28,007 nucleotides of DNA from an uncultured Paraprevotella sp. (GCA_910584955.1 CAJUDC010000014.1:1-28007); one strand, 5' to 3'. Positions 8,585 to 16,306 are shown, numbered from the stretch's first letter. The notes: generated by a model from the letters alone, not told the origin. Program-made: numbers and translations.

Positions 8585-9046
8585 TTATTTATACTGATTA
8601 ATATCTATTGATTTGGGCTGCTGTGCCTCGTGCTTGTGCTCGCTACCGGCATACACATACAAATTACCCAACAACTTATCTGCCAAACGGTTCTTAGGCA
8701 ACATACCTTTTACAACTTTTCTCACCAGACGATCGGCACCGTTAGGTTTAGCCATCAAACGGGCGGGCGTCATCTCACGCTGTCCACCGGGATAACCCGT
8801 ATAACGCAAGTACACACGATCGTTCCATTTGTTACCGGTAAGTTTCACTTTGTCGGCATTGATAATGATTACGTTGTCACCGCAATCTACATGGGGAGTA
8901 AAATTAGGTTTATACTTCCCTCTCAGCAATTTAGCCACCTTAGAGCCCAGACGGCCCAGCACTTGGTCGGTTGCATCCACAACCACCCATTCTTTTTTTA
9001 CGGTCGCCTTGTTAGCAGAAATGGTCTTGTAACTTAAAGTATCCAT
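8585..9046 (-). CDS. rplM: 50S ribosomal protein L13
   Basis: L13 is an early-assembly protein of the large subunit. The 153-residue product contains KKEWVVVDATDQVLGRLGSKVAKLLRGK, then TPHVDCGDNVIIINADKVKLTGNKW (nucleic-acid-binding core), YRYTGYPGG-like RYTGYPGGQREMTPARLMA, and VKGMLPKNRLADKLLGNLYVYAGSEHKHEAQQP, the family signature near the end. It is the first gene of the rplM-rpsI-rpsB-tsf transcript, preceded by a structured leader of about 130 bases and a clear promoter. Confidence 0.98.
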   Translation of the reverse strand: MDTLSYKTISANKATVKKEWVVVDATDQVLGRLGSKVAKLLRGKYKPNFTPHVDCGDNVIIINADKVKLTGNKWNDRVYLRYTGYPGGQREMTPARLMAKPNGADRLVRKVVKGMLPKNRLADKLLGNLYVYAGSEHKHEAQQPKSIDINQYK

Positions 9047-9181
9047 TTTTCTTCTTTAAAAATTATTACTACTAAAAAACAATTTTACTTCATCCCGCGA
9101 TTCACTAACCGTCTGTCCGGCCAAAGAACAGACTATTAACACGCAGGAAAATAGACTTTTACCGTCTATTTGATAATAATC
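9047..9181 (-). promoter_or_regulatory. Structured 5' leader of rplM, candidate L13 autoregulatory element
   Basis: Between the predicted transcription start (about 9181) and the rplM ATG lie about 135 bases with two hairpins. The first is AATAGAC-GGTAAAA-GTCTATT (9150-9170, 7-bp stem). The second is GTCTGT...ACAGAC (9111-9133, 6-bp stem). An A/T-rich single-stranded stretch runs up to the ATG. L13 leaders are known in Firmicutes, and I recall a predicted L13 leader class from Bacteroidia, though I cannot confirm a match here. The structure is seen; the function is inferred. Confidence 0.5.
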
Positions 9182-9187
9182 GGCTTG

Positions 9188-9218
9188 CAAAATTACTACT
9201 TTTTGACGAAACAACAAA
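9188..9218 (-). promoter_or_regulatory. Promoter of the rplM operon
   Basis: TTTG (9215-9218 on +, read on the minus strand) and TAATTTTG (9188-9195) are separated by 19 bases, a full match to the Bacteroidetes -33/-7 consensus. The predicted start near 9181 gives a leader of about 135 bases before rplM. Confidence 0.82.
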
Positions 9219-9309
9219 CATTTTAACTGGTTATTTTACAACTTTGTCTTGCTCGCAACAACCATAGCATACAGGCATCTACAACAAGAATGGCCGACAA
9301 TAACGCAAA

Positions 9310-9337
9310 AGCTGCCCGACATCCCTGCCAGGCAGCT
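9310..9337 (-). terminator. Intrinsic terminator after the 58-residue small protein
   Basis: On the minus strand AGCTGCC (9331-9337) pairs with GGCAGCT (9310-9316), a 7-bp G/C-rich stem, followed by a short T run. It lies about 30 bases beyond the stop of the small gene at 9367 and before the rplM promoter, as expected for the end of the two-gene unit. The T run is short, so strength is uncertain. Confidence 0.6.
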
Positions 9338-9366
9338 CTCCAACATAGTATAGGAAGAGGATATTC

Positions 9367-9543
9367 TTATGTCCAAATATCCCAATCGCCCTGCCCTTTC
9401 ACGTCAGGATCAGGACTATTATTATCACCGGCATTACCGCCCCAATGAATACCGTTATCGGGCGAACTCATCGCCATCAGCGCATTCTCTACCGATACTT
9501 TCAAAACCTCAGCATAAGGAGGCACATATTTATTCTTCTTCAT
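9367..9543 (-). CDS. 58-residue small protein of unknown function, companion of the upstream secreted protein
   Basis: This is too short for ordinary ORF cut-offs but well supported by position. The product begins MKKNKYVPPYAEVLKVSVEN and continues ALMAMSSPDNGIHWGG. It ends in a Gly/Asp/Asn/Trp-rich, acidic part with GQGDWDIWT as the last residues. It has no transmembrane segment, no cysteine and no convincing signal peptide. The start is 18 bases after the stop of the 1020-residue gene, and a terminator follows, so the two probably share one transcript. Bacteroides genomes carry many small proteins of this layout (Lys-rich start, Y-x-x-P-x-x-E-V, an aliphatic/Met-rich centre and a small-residue tail); their role is unknown to me. 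The two-part layout is reminiscent of a leader plus core peptide, but no modifying enzyme is in view. Confidence 0.75.
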   Translation of the reverse strand: MKKNKYVPPYAEVLKVSVENALMAMSSPDNGIHWGGNAGDNNSPDPDVKGQGDWDIWT

Positions 9544-9561
9544 AAAATCTGTTTTTCCGAA

Positions 9562-12500
9562 TTATTTTACTACTTTCTTCCCATTCACAATATAAATGCC
9601 CTTATGCAAACCATCTAAAGGCTGAGAGGCGGACACATTGGACTTCACGCGCACACCGTCCAACGTATACACGTCTACCCGCGCATTCCCATCCGCAACA
9701 GCCTTAATGCCTTCGACTTCCGTGACATCATCCAGACGGAGGACAAGTGATTTCACAGCGGCAGCATCCGTCAATACGATGGAAGCGCGGAAACCTTTGG
9801 AAGCCACCGGCACATCGGCAAAGTAGAATTTATCCCCACTGATGTAGTAAGCATTCTCCAACGAACTGCGACAATACGAGCCCAGCATCATAACACCGTC
9901 CATCTCCACGGCCTCGGGAGCTGCGGCTTTCACCAGCACATCATCAAACGACAATGTCGTAGGCTGCACGGCTTTCACCAAATAAGGTTTGCCCGCCTTC
10001 ATTGTAGCGGAAGGAGCGAAAGTAACAAATCCCATATCACCGTCCGTAGTAACTCCCGACAGTGTCTTCACCTCCGAGATACCCGCATTGGCCACCTGCG
10101 CAACATCCAGGTCGAACGGCAGACAGAGTGTGCTCCACTGACCGCCTTTCAATGTGCGGTTGGTAGTCACTTTAGCGGCATATACATCCTTAGACACGGG
10201 ATAAGTTGCACTGTTTTCGTCCAACTGTATTTCAGCAGGAGCATAGAACAACTTGAAGTTATCGAACACGGTCCAACTACCAGCACGAGTAGTTGTGTTT
10301 TCTACACCGATCGTCAAATCCCCGTCTTCGGGCAGGGTGTAGGACAACGAGTTCCAATAAAAACCATTATTCATATACACCTCGCAACCAGACATATTAT
10401 TCGGCACATACTTGCCTATAGAAGTAGGATAATTCGGTTCCAGAGTAGCATTCAATATATCCCCCGGATATGCGATATCCGACTGTGCAGCAAACACATT
10501 CATCAGCTTCTGCTTCGCGTCATTCAGCGAAAAAGAGGCTGTAATCTCAGCCGTTCCGTCTACATATTCAACATCCGCCTCTTCATTGCTTCCCGTACGT
10601 TGGAAGCCCTGCATCCGCAACTGATAAGAACCGGCCGGCATACCTACCAAAACCTGATTCATTGTAAACGCTTGCTGATACACCTCCGCCAAGTAATAAT
10701 CAACCGTTATAGGATACGTAGTTACCCATCCCGTAGCGGTATTGTCACCGAAATCATGATTCTTTATCAGCGCAGTCAAATCGAATGCCCCATTCAACGG
10801 TTTACCTTGCGGTAACCAAGTACAGAGAGCCGTACCTAAAGCCTGCGTCGCAATATTCATTTGGGATACCGTCATAGCAATCTCCATTTTTGCAGCCACA
10901 GCCTCTAAAGCGGCCTTATAGGAATCGGAAATTTCCGATTCGGCAAACTGGGCAGCAATACTGATATAAGCGTCTAACACACTTCTGGCTTCCTGATAAG
11001 CCGCAACAATCGTCTTGTAATCCGACAAAGCATTCTCCAAGGCAACGACTTCCCTAACACTTGTCGCACTCTTCCAATTCTCGGCTGCCTCTAGAGATAC
11101 CCTCAAAACCTCGGCAGCTCCTGCTGACAATCCGGTCGGATCATCCAGAATACCCCGATGTATGGCAATGCTGTTTTGCAGAGCCTCAACAGCCGCCGGC
11201 GCTTTTTTCACTTCCCATACGGCCTTTCGCAATTCGGTGGTTACGCTTCGCAACTCAGCCTTGCTCTCAGCCGCTTCTACGGCCTGTCGGGCATTCACTA
11301 TAGCCGTATTCAACCGGTCGAGCAACGGATCGGGCACTAAAGTCCGGTCAACCTCCATCTCTTCCGCTTTAACCACAGATCTCCGTAAAGCCTCTTTCAG
11401 CATAGGCACATCCACACCATTATAATATAGTTTGAAGTTGTCCACAGCTACCCAATTGGCATTATTCGTGGCCAGCACTTCGAAACCGATAACGGTCACC
11501 TCGTCAATCACCATGAAGTTCACCGCATAGTGTTCAGGAGCTTCATTGCCCGTGCTGCAAGCCGTAGTATTCTTCTCCGTTCCCGTCGCAAACAGATTCA
11601 CACCGGTGACGGTCAACGACTCATCCTTTTGCTGAGTTGCGATTGCATCCGCTTCCAGCGTGTATTTTCCGGTAACCACAGACGTTAGCTCCTGAGAAAT
11701 TCCCGTTGCCGGCAAACTATTACCGAAAGATGTCCAATTCTCCAAAAACTTACTTATCGTTACGCCTCCAGAACTTTGCGTGCTTCCTTGATAAGCAAAA
11801 AACTTAGGCTTCTGGCTTCCATTCTGCACAGCTCCCACCCAGTGTTCCGCACTCTCACATGTTGGATTTTTAATGTACAAATCCGTCACATCAAGCGGAC
11901 CATTCTCTGCCTGTTCATCCGCATATACCTGTACCGCCTCACTCAGTTCCTCGCATGCATACTCCAGTTCGTCAAGCGTTACCGAGAGAATCGGCTTCTC
12001 ATAAATACTTCTAATTGCTTCATCCACAGTGAGGCTATATTTATCCGCGAACGCGAGAAAGGAGGCCATCTGTGCTTTCATCTCAACCCTAGGTTGAATT
12101 ATTTTTTCATATTCGCCTTCCACCAAAAATAGCCACGAACCGCCATAATTCCTGCCGTTCTGCTTCAACAACGGACGAACGATGGTGGAAGTTCCGCCTT
12201 CCCAACCCAAATACGTTTTACCTTGGGCGGCAATACCATAGTCCGCATCATTCGGATTGATACTGATCAAATACGAACCATCAGTTTGCTTCGTCAGTTG
12301 CCAATCGTTATGTCCTTGAGACGCCATATCCACCCAAGCATTGGTATTACCTTCTATAAACACACCGTTTCCCATTTTCTTCCACTTCAACTGATAAAAA
12401 CCATTAGGGAGCGTATTTACCTGAAACATGTCCGTACTTGTCGGCTGTCCTACCGAAGCACGGGTTCCCCAGTCATTGGCACCCATCAGAAACTGACCGG

Positions 12501-12624
12501 CATCCACATTATACAAATAATACCAACCGCCTTCCGTCCAGTCGGAAGCCACAACATGCCCGCCGGTCATCAGCAGGCAAAGCAACATTAGCCATTTTGC
12601 AGGCCATTCTGTAATTTTCCTCAT
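9562..12624 (-). CDS. Large secreted multidomain protein with helical (FIVAR-like) repeats and type IX-like C-terminal tail
   Basis: The 1020-residue product has a signal peptide (1-26, WLMLLCLLMTGGHVVAS). Residues 28-170 form a Trp/Gly-rich beta region (WYYLYNVDAGQFLMGAND), perhaps trefoil- or lectin-like. Residues 245-402 resemble a galactose-binding beta-sandwich, closing with NWVAVDNFKLYYNG. Residues 405-600 are helical repeats of FIVAR character (LNTAIVNARQAVEAAES, LRVSLEAAENW). A second sandwich (610-795) closes with SWTVFDNFKLFYAP. A module with NRTLKGGQWSTLCLPFDL follows (820-955). The tail is VDVYTLDGVRVKS...GLHKGIYIVNGKKVVK (983-1020). The tail resembles T9SS type A sorting domains; the sandwich-helix arrangement suggests surface binding of glycans. 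No catalytic motif was recognised. It has its own promoter and is followed by the 58-residue gene. Confidence 0.88.
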   Translation of the reverse strand: MRKITEWPAKWLMLLCLLMTGGHVVASDWTEGGWYYLYNVDAGQFLMGANDWGTRASVGQPTSTDMFQVNTLPNGFYQLKWKKMGNGVFIEGNTNAWVDMASQGHNDWQLTKQTDGSYLISINPNDADYGIAAQGKTYLGWEGGTSTIVRPLLKQNGRNYGGSWLFLVEGEYEKIIQPRVEMKAQMASFLAFADKYSLTVDEAIRSIYEKPILSVTLDELEYACEELSEAVQVYADEQAENGPLDVTDLYIKNPTCESAEHWVGAVQNGSQKPKFFAYQGSTQSSGGVTISKFLENWTSFGNSLPATGISQELTSVVTGKYTLEADAIATQQKDESLTVTGVNLFATGTEKNTTACSTGNEAPEHYAVNFMVIDEVTVIGFEVLATNNANWVAVDNFKLYYNGVDVPMLKEALRRSVVKAEEMEVDRTLVPDPLLDRLNTAIVNARQAVEAAESKAELRSVTTELRKAVWEVKKAPAAVEALQNSIAIHRGILDDPTGLSAGAAEVLRVSLEAAENWKSATSVREVVALENALSDYKTIVAAYQEARSVLDAYISIAAQFAESEISDSYKAALEAVAAKMEIAMTVSQMNIATQALGTALCTWLPQGKPLNGAFDLTALIKNHDFGDNTATGWVTTYPITVDYYLAEVYQQAFTMNQVLVGMPAGSYQLRMQGFQRTGSNEEADVEYVDGTAEITASFSLNDAKQKLMNVFAAQSDIAYPGDILNATLEPNYPTSIGKYVPNNMSGCEVYMNNGFYWNSLSYTLPEDGDLTIGVENTTTRAGSWTVFDNFKLFYAPAEIQLDENSATYPVSKDVYAAKVTTNRTLKGGQWSTLCLPFDLDVAQVANAGISEVKTLSGVTTDGDMGFVTFAPSATMKAGKPYLVKAVQPTTLSFDDVLVKAAAPEAVEMDGVMMLGSYCRSSLENAYYISGDKFYFADVPVASKGFRASIVLTDAAAVKSLVLRLDDVTEVEGIKAVADGNARVDVYTLDGVRVKSNVSASQPLDGLHKGIYIVNGKKVVK

Positions 12625-12686
12625 GCTTCTTACAATTTAAAATATAGAATAAAACACAAAATATTAATAAGGAATAAACTTTACCG

Positions 12687-12694
12687 CAAAGGTA
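12687..12694 (-). promoter_or_regulatory. -7 promoter box for the 1020-residue secreted protein gene
   Basis: TACCTTTG on the minus strand matches TAnnTTTG exactly. I find no TTTG at the proper distance upstream; TTCG at 17 bases is the nearest, so the -33 element is weak or absent. A start near 12680 would leave about 55 bases of leader before the ATG at 12624. Confidence 0.5.
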
Positions 12695-12952
12695 AATAAA
12701 TATATAGCTTACGAAGAGCGCAATACGATTTATTACTGTTAATTTTTAATAAAAACGTAGAGAAACCAAAAACATTACCACCGCACCGTTATCCGAGCAC
12801 CGGCAGAAAAGACCTTCATACGGACTTAGGGCAAGCGTACGGCCCATATCCCCAATCCACCGTATAAGCAAAGAATCGGCCCAACAAACATCCACAAACC
12901 ATCGCATCCCCTTCACCCATATCCAACGAAAAGCAAGTTATTAAATCTTTTT

Positions 12953-12990
12953 AACTACACAAAATTTGTTTATAACGACATAATGTAGTT
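12953..12990. promoter_or_regulatory. Candidate BlaI-type operator (inverted repeat over the promoter)
   Basis: Arms AACTACA (12953-12959) and TGTAGTT (12984-12990) are perfect complements separated by 24 bases. They enclose a smaller palindrome, ACAAA-A-TTTGT (12959-12969). The arms carry the TACA/TGTA core typical of BlaI/MecI operators in Firmicutes, and the right arm abuts the -7 box of the promoter. Autoregulation by the downstream BlaI-type repressor is therefore likely, but it is inferred. Confidence 0.55.
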
Positions 12991-12996
12991 TATTTG
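12965..12996 (+). promoter_or_regulatory. Promoter of the blaI-like/M56 operon
   Basis: TTTG (12965-12968) and TTTATTTG (12989-12996) are separated by 20 bases. The -7 box differs from TAnnTTTG by one base. Transcription would start near 13003, so a translation start at the in-frame TTG at 12994 is impossible from this promoter; this supports the ATG at 13027. Confidence 0.6.
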
Positions 12997-13026
12997 CGAA
13001 GTGAACATCAAACAGTCTTGAAAAGA

Positions 13027-13389
13027 ATGAAAACACTTACTGAAAAAGAACGGACCATTATGATTGCACTGTGGGAGAACGGGGCCTGCCCCATGAAAGA
13101 GTTGCTTGACCGACTTCCGGAACCCCGCCCGCACTTCAACACCTTGTCTACCGTAGTAAAACGCCTCGAAGAAAACGGATTCATCAAGCACCGCGCCCTC
13201 AGCTCCCGCTTTTACCTCTATGAAGCCGCTATCAGCCGGGAGCGCTACGAACAGAGCCAGCGCAAAGGCGCTGTCAGAAAATATTTCGGGAATTCCTATC
13301 TGGGATTCGTCTCTCACCTGGTACAAGAAGAAGAAATCAGCATCGACGAGCTGAAGGAACTTATTAGAACCATCGAAGAAAAACATTAG
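13027..13389 (+). CDS. BlaI/MecI/CopY-family transcriptional repressor
   Basis: The 120-residue product matches the BlaI family, winged-helix repressors that bind as dimers and are inactivated by proteolysis triggered by a membrane M56 peptidase. Visible features are MKTLTEKERTIMIALWENGACPMKELLDRL (helices 1-2), then PHFNTLSTVVKRLEENGFIKHRA (recognition helix and wing; the T-V-x-x-x-x-x-R-L-E-x-x-G pattern is diagnostic). A C-terminal dimerisation region contains FVSHLVQEEEISIDELKELI. The ATG at 13027 fits the family length; an upstream TTG lies inside the promoter. The partner peptidase starts 10 bases after the stop, a classic blaI-blaR1 arrangement. No beta-lactamase gene is nearby, so the target genes are unknown beyond probable autoregulation. 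Confidence 0.93.
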   Translation: MKTLTEKERTIMIALWENGACPMKELLDRLPEPRPHFNTLSTVVKRLEENGFIKHRALSSRFYLYEAAISRERYEQSQRKGAVRKYFGNSYLGFVSHLVQEEEISIDELKELIRTIEEKH

Positions 13390-13399
13390 CCCCATTGCC

Positions 13400-14764
13400 A
13401 TGCTATACCTTATATATATAATAGAATGGACATGCTGCCTACTGGTATTGTGGACCGCCTACCGGATATGCGTCAAGCCCACCACACTGCACCGGGTGAA
13501 CCGCATCACACTGCTCACCATCCTGCTGGGAGCGCCTTTGCTTCCTTTATGCCGGTTTGAGACAGGCCACCTTGTCCCCAAAAATTTAAAGCCCGGCACC
13601 CACCTGCAGGAAGAGATACGGGAGCGGCTATCGGCCCCGGCACTGACAGTCATAATAGGCCCCCATACGGCGCAACAGCAATCAGACACACCCGCACCGC
13701 AACGGTCATTCTCCCTCCTCTCGATAGCGCTTCTCCCTTATTTCGGCCTGACAGCGGGGCTAGCCCTTTGGTATGCCGCTTCGATCGGCCGCCTGCTCCG
13801 TTTCCTACACTATCATTGCCAGCAAAGAAAAATCCGTTGCATCCGGCTGGCCGTATATGAGGAAGACCTCACCCCATTCAGCTTCGGACGCACCATCTGC
13901 CTGTCGCGCAACGAAAACCGGAAAGGCCTGCATTTTGCCCTTCTGCACGAAGCCGGACACATTTCTCTTTTCCATGCTTTCGACCTGTTGTTACTGCACC
14001 TGTTATCGCTCGCCAACCCCCTGGTGCTGCTGTTGCTTGCCGATCTGAAAAAGATACATGAGTTCGAAGCAGACCGCTTTGTAGAGCGCCGCAGCAAAGC
14101 ACCGAAACAATACCAATATTTCCTACTCAATAAAAGTACAGGTGTGGATGCATACGCACTGGTACACCATTTCAATACCCATTTTATTAAACAAAGAATC
14201 ACCATGATGAACAGAAAAAGAACAAGCCGTAGCGGCTTACTCCGACTGGCAGTTTTCCTGCCTGCATTGTGTATTTTAGCAGCAAGCCATGCGATGACAA
14301 ACACGGAACCGTCGTCCAAGGATGTACAAACAGCTTCTATTTTCGCCCGGAAGTCCTCGAAATTCTCCCTCAAAGGGACTTGGATACTGACTCAGGTAAT
14401 CTTCTCAAAACCGCCAAAGACCATACCCATATCCGGCGGCTATACCCGCATCAAAATCTACAAAGAGAACGGGGCTTATCACTGTGCCCAAATCTTCCGT
14501 AATGAAAACAGAAAACTCTGTGTATCCCCCAACGAAACCGGAGCATACAGCCTGACAGATAAAGAGGAATACGTAGAATGCAGTCGAAAGACACCGTTCA
14601 AAATCCTCGGCCCAAACGAAATGACCACCGAATGGGATGGTATGACCGAGTTCTATAAACGCCTCACCGACTGGACACCGGACGGAACAGAGACTACCGG
14701 CATTTCCGCTTTCCCGACCGAACAGATCAAAGAGACTTTGAGCCAATACAACCTTGGGTTCTAA
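13400..14764 (+). CDS. BlaR1/MecR1-type M56 metallopeptidase with C-terminal lipocalin-like domain
   Basis: The 454-residue membrane protein resembles BlaR1/MecR1 signal transducers. Hydrophobic segments lie near residues 2-22, 36-50, 104-132, 190-213 and 279-297. The zinc motif HEAGH is at 183-187, with the third ligand probably E221 or E223 in KKIHEFEADRF, a normal M56 signature. In BlaR1 the part after the last membrane helix is a penicillin-binding sensor. Here residues 322-454 instead form a small beta-rich domain (LKGTWILTQV, YTRIKIYKENGAYHCAQI, TGAYSLTDKEEYVE, GMTEFYKRL) resembling lipocalin-like or DUF4488-type folds. No S-x-x-K penicillin-binding motif is visible. It probably senses a ligand outside the membrane and cleaves the BlaI-like repressor inside. 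The gene ends at the shared terminator facing asnS. Confidence 0.85.
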   Translation: MLYLIYIIEWTCCLLVLWTAYRICVKPTTLHRVNRITLLTILLGAPLLPLCRFETGHLVPKNLKPGTHLQEEIRERLSAPALTVIIGPHTAQQQSDTPAPQRSFSLLSIALLPYFGLTAGLALWYAASIGRLLRFLHYHCQQRKIRCIRLAVYEEDLTPFSFGRTICLSRNENRKGLHFALLHEAGHISLFHAFDLLLLHLLSLANPLVLLLLADLKKIHEFEADRFVERRSKAPKQYQYFLLNKSTGVDAYALVHHFNTHFIKQRITMMNRKRTSRSGLLRLAVFLPALCILAASHAMTNTEPSSKDVQTASIFARKSSKFSLKGTWILTQVIFSKPPKTIPISGGYTRIKIYKENGAYHCAQIFRNENRKLCVSPNETGAYSLTDKEEYVECSRKTPFKILGPNEMTTEWDGMTEFYKRLTDWTPDGTETTGISAFPTEQIKETLSQYNLGF

Positions 14765-14790
14765 GCGTAAAACGCACCCGCACAATAAAA

Positions 14791-14842
14791 AAAAGACCGA
14801 CCGCCGCCCCGCAATCAAAGGAGCGACGGTCGGCCGTCTTTT
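14791..14842. terminator. Bidirectional terminator between the M56 gene and asnS
   Basis: AAAAGACCGACCG (14791-14803) pairs with CGGTCGGCCGTCTTTT (14827-14842), leaving a three-base bulge and a loop of about 23 bases. Runs of A and T flank both sides, so the hairpin can serve the convergent M56 gene (stop at 14764) and asnS (stop at 14872). Confidence 0.85.
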
Positions 14843-14871
14843 ATCTGACTTCCGCCCGAAAAAGGAACGCT

Positions 14872-16275
14872 TTAGAAATCGGCATTCTTCGGTGTACGGG
14901 GGAACGGTATCACATCGCGGATATTCTGCATGCCGGTGACGAACAAGATCAACCGTTCGAAGCCCAGTCCGAACCCGCTATGCGGACAGCTACCGAACCG
15001 GCGCGTATCCAGATACCACCACATGTCCTTCATCGGGATGTTCAGTTCCTCGATACGTCCCAACAGCTTGTCGTAATCCGCCTCACGCTCCGAGCCGCCG
15101 ATGATCTCTCCGATCTGCGGGAACAGCACGTCCATAGCGCGCACCGTCTTGCCGTCGTCGTTCAGCTTCATGTAGAACGCCTTGATCTCCTTCGGATAAT
15201 CCGTCAGGATAACCGGACGCTTGAAGTGCTCCTCCACCAGGTAGCGCTCGTGCTCGCTGGCCAGATCCACGCCCCAATACACCGGGAACTCGAACTTGCG
15301 ACCGTTCTTCACGGCCTCCTCCAGAATTTCGATACCCTCGGTATACGTCAGACGCACAAAGTCGTTCCCGACAACGAAGTTCAGCCGTTCCAACAATGTC
15401 TTGTCTATCATCTTGTTCAAGAAGGCCAAATCGTCCTGGCAATGCTCCAACGCCCAGCGCACACAGTACTTGATGAAATCCTCGGCCAGGTCCATATTGT
15501 CGTTGATGTCGTTGAAAGCCACCTCCGGCTCAATCATCCAAAACTCCGCCAGATGTCGGGGCGTATTGGAATTCTCGGCACGGAACGTGGGACCGAACGT
15601 ATAAATGGCTCCCAAAGCCGTAGCCGCCAGTTCGCCTTCCAACTGACCGGAAACGGTCAGCGAAGTCGTCTTCCCGAAAAAGTCGTCCGAATAGTCGATC
15701 TTCCCCTGCTCGTCCTTTTTCAGATCGTACAGGTTCTTCGTTGTCACCTGGAACATCTGTCCGGCTCCCTCGCAGTCGCTGGCTGTGATGATGGGCGTAT
15801 GGAAATAGAAAAAGCCATGCTCATGAAAGTAATTATGCACCGCCATCGCCATGTTGTGACGTATGCGGAACACGGCGCCGAACGTATTGGTACGCAGGCG
15901 CATGTGTGCATGCTGACGCATATACTCCATGCTCTGTCCTTTCTTCTGCATCGGATAATCGGAACCGCAAGGCCCCAGCACCGTGATTTCGCCGGCCTGC
16001 ACCTCCACGTTCTGTCCCGAACCCACGCTCTGCACCAACTGTCCCGTAACGCTCAGACAGGCACCGGTCGTGATTTGCTTCATCAGTTCCTCGTCGAACT
16101 TGTCGGCATCGGCCACAATCTGCACATTATTAATAGTAGAACCGTCGTTCAAGGCGATAAAATACACCGATTTGCTACCCCGGCGGGTTCTCACCCAGCC
16201 TTTCACATTGACAGTCGAACCGTAATCCTCACGCTTCAACACGTCTATGACTTTTGTTCTACGAACCTCTTCCAT
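14872..16275 (-). CDS. asnS: Asparaginyl-tRNA synthetase
   Basis: AsnRS charges tRNA-Asn with asparagine. The 467-residue product has an N-terminal OB-fold anticodon-binding domain (VNVKGWVRTRRGSKSVYFIALNDGS). The class II catalytic core includes FFYFHTPIITASDCEGAGQMF, motif 2 in FRAENSNTPRHLAEFWMIEPE, and motif 3 in GFGLGFERLILFVTGMQNIRDVIPFPRTP. The C-terminal NADF ending is usual for AsnRS. The length fits the bacterial family (about 465). It lies 31 bases after the rluB-like gene and is the last gene of the purB-rluB-asnS run. Its presence suggests direct charging of tRNA-Asn rather than sole reliance on transamidation. Confidence 0.97.
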   Translation of the reverse strand: MEEVRRTKVIDVLKREDYGSTVNVKGWVRTRRGSKSVYFIALNDGSTINNVQIVADADKFDEELMKQITTGACLSVTGQLVQSVGSGQNVEVQAGEITVLGPCGSDYPMQKKGQSMEYMRQHAHMRLRTNTFGAVFRIRHNMAMAVHNYFHEHGFFYFHTPIITASDCEGAGQMFQVTTKNLYDLKKDEQGKIDYSDDFFGKTTSLTVSGQLEGELAATALGAIYTFGPTFRAENSNTPRHLAEFWMIEPEVAFNDINDNMDLAEDFIKYCVRWALEHCQDDLAFLNKMIDKTLLERLNFVVGNDFVRLTYTEGIEILEEAVKNGRKFEFPVYWGVDLASEHERYLVEEHFKRPVILTDYPKEIKAFYMKLNDDGKTVRAMDVLFPQIGEIIGGSEREADYDKLLGRIEELNIPMKDMWWYLDTRRFGSCPHSGFGLGFERLILFVTGMQNIRDVIPFPRTPKNADF

Positions 16276-16306
16276 TGTTTGCTTTCCGTTTTATTTGGTT
16301 TGTATG

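Larger units (their letters stand above)
12625..12993. other. Divergent intergenic region between the secreted-protein gene and the blaI-like gene
   Basis: This 369-base A/T-rich gap separates two divergent genes. It holds a -7 box for the left gene (12687-12694), and a promoter with inverted repeat for the right gene at 12953-12996. The middle part (about 12730-12940) contains no open frame of note on either strand and no recognised element. It has a loose inverted repeat ATACGG/CCGTAT (around 12818 and 12857) of doubtful meaning. Confidence 0.6.

Noticed and set aside
12994..13026. TTG start for the BlaI-type repressor
   Set aside because: The codon lies within the -7 box of the gene's own promoter, so it would not be in the mRNA.
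12970..13401. A 143-codon minus-strand frame opposite the BlaI-type gene
   Set aside because: It is an antisense shadow of a gene with a clear winged-helix signature and has no recognisable features.
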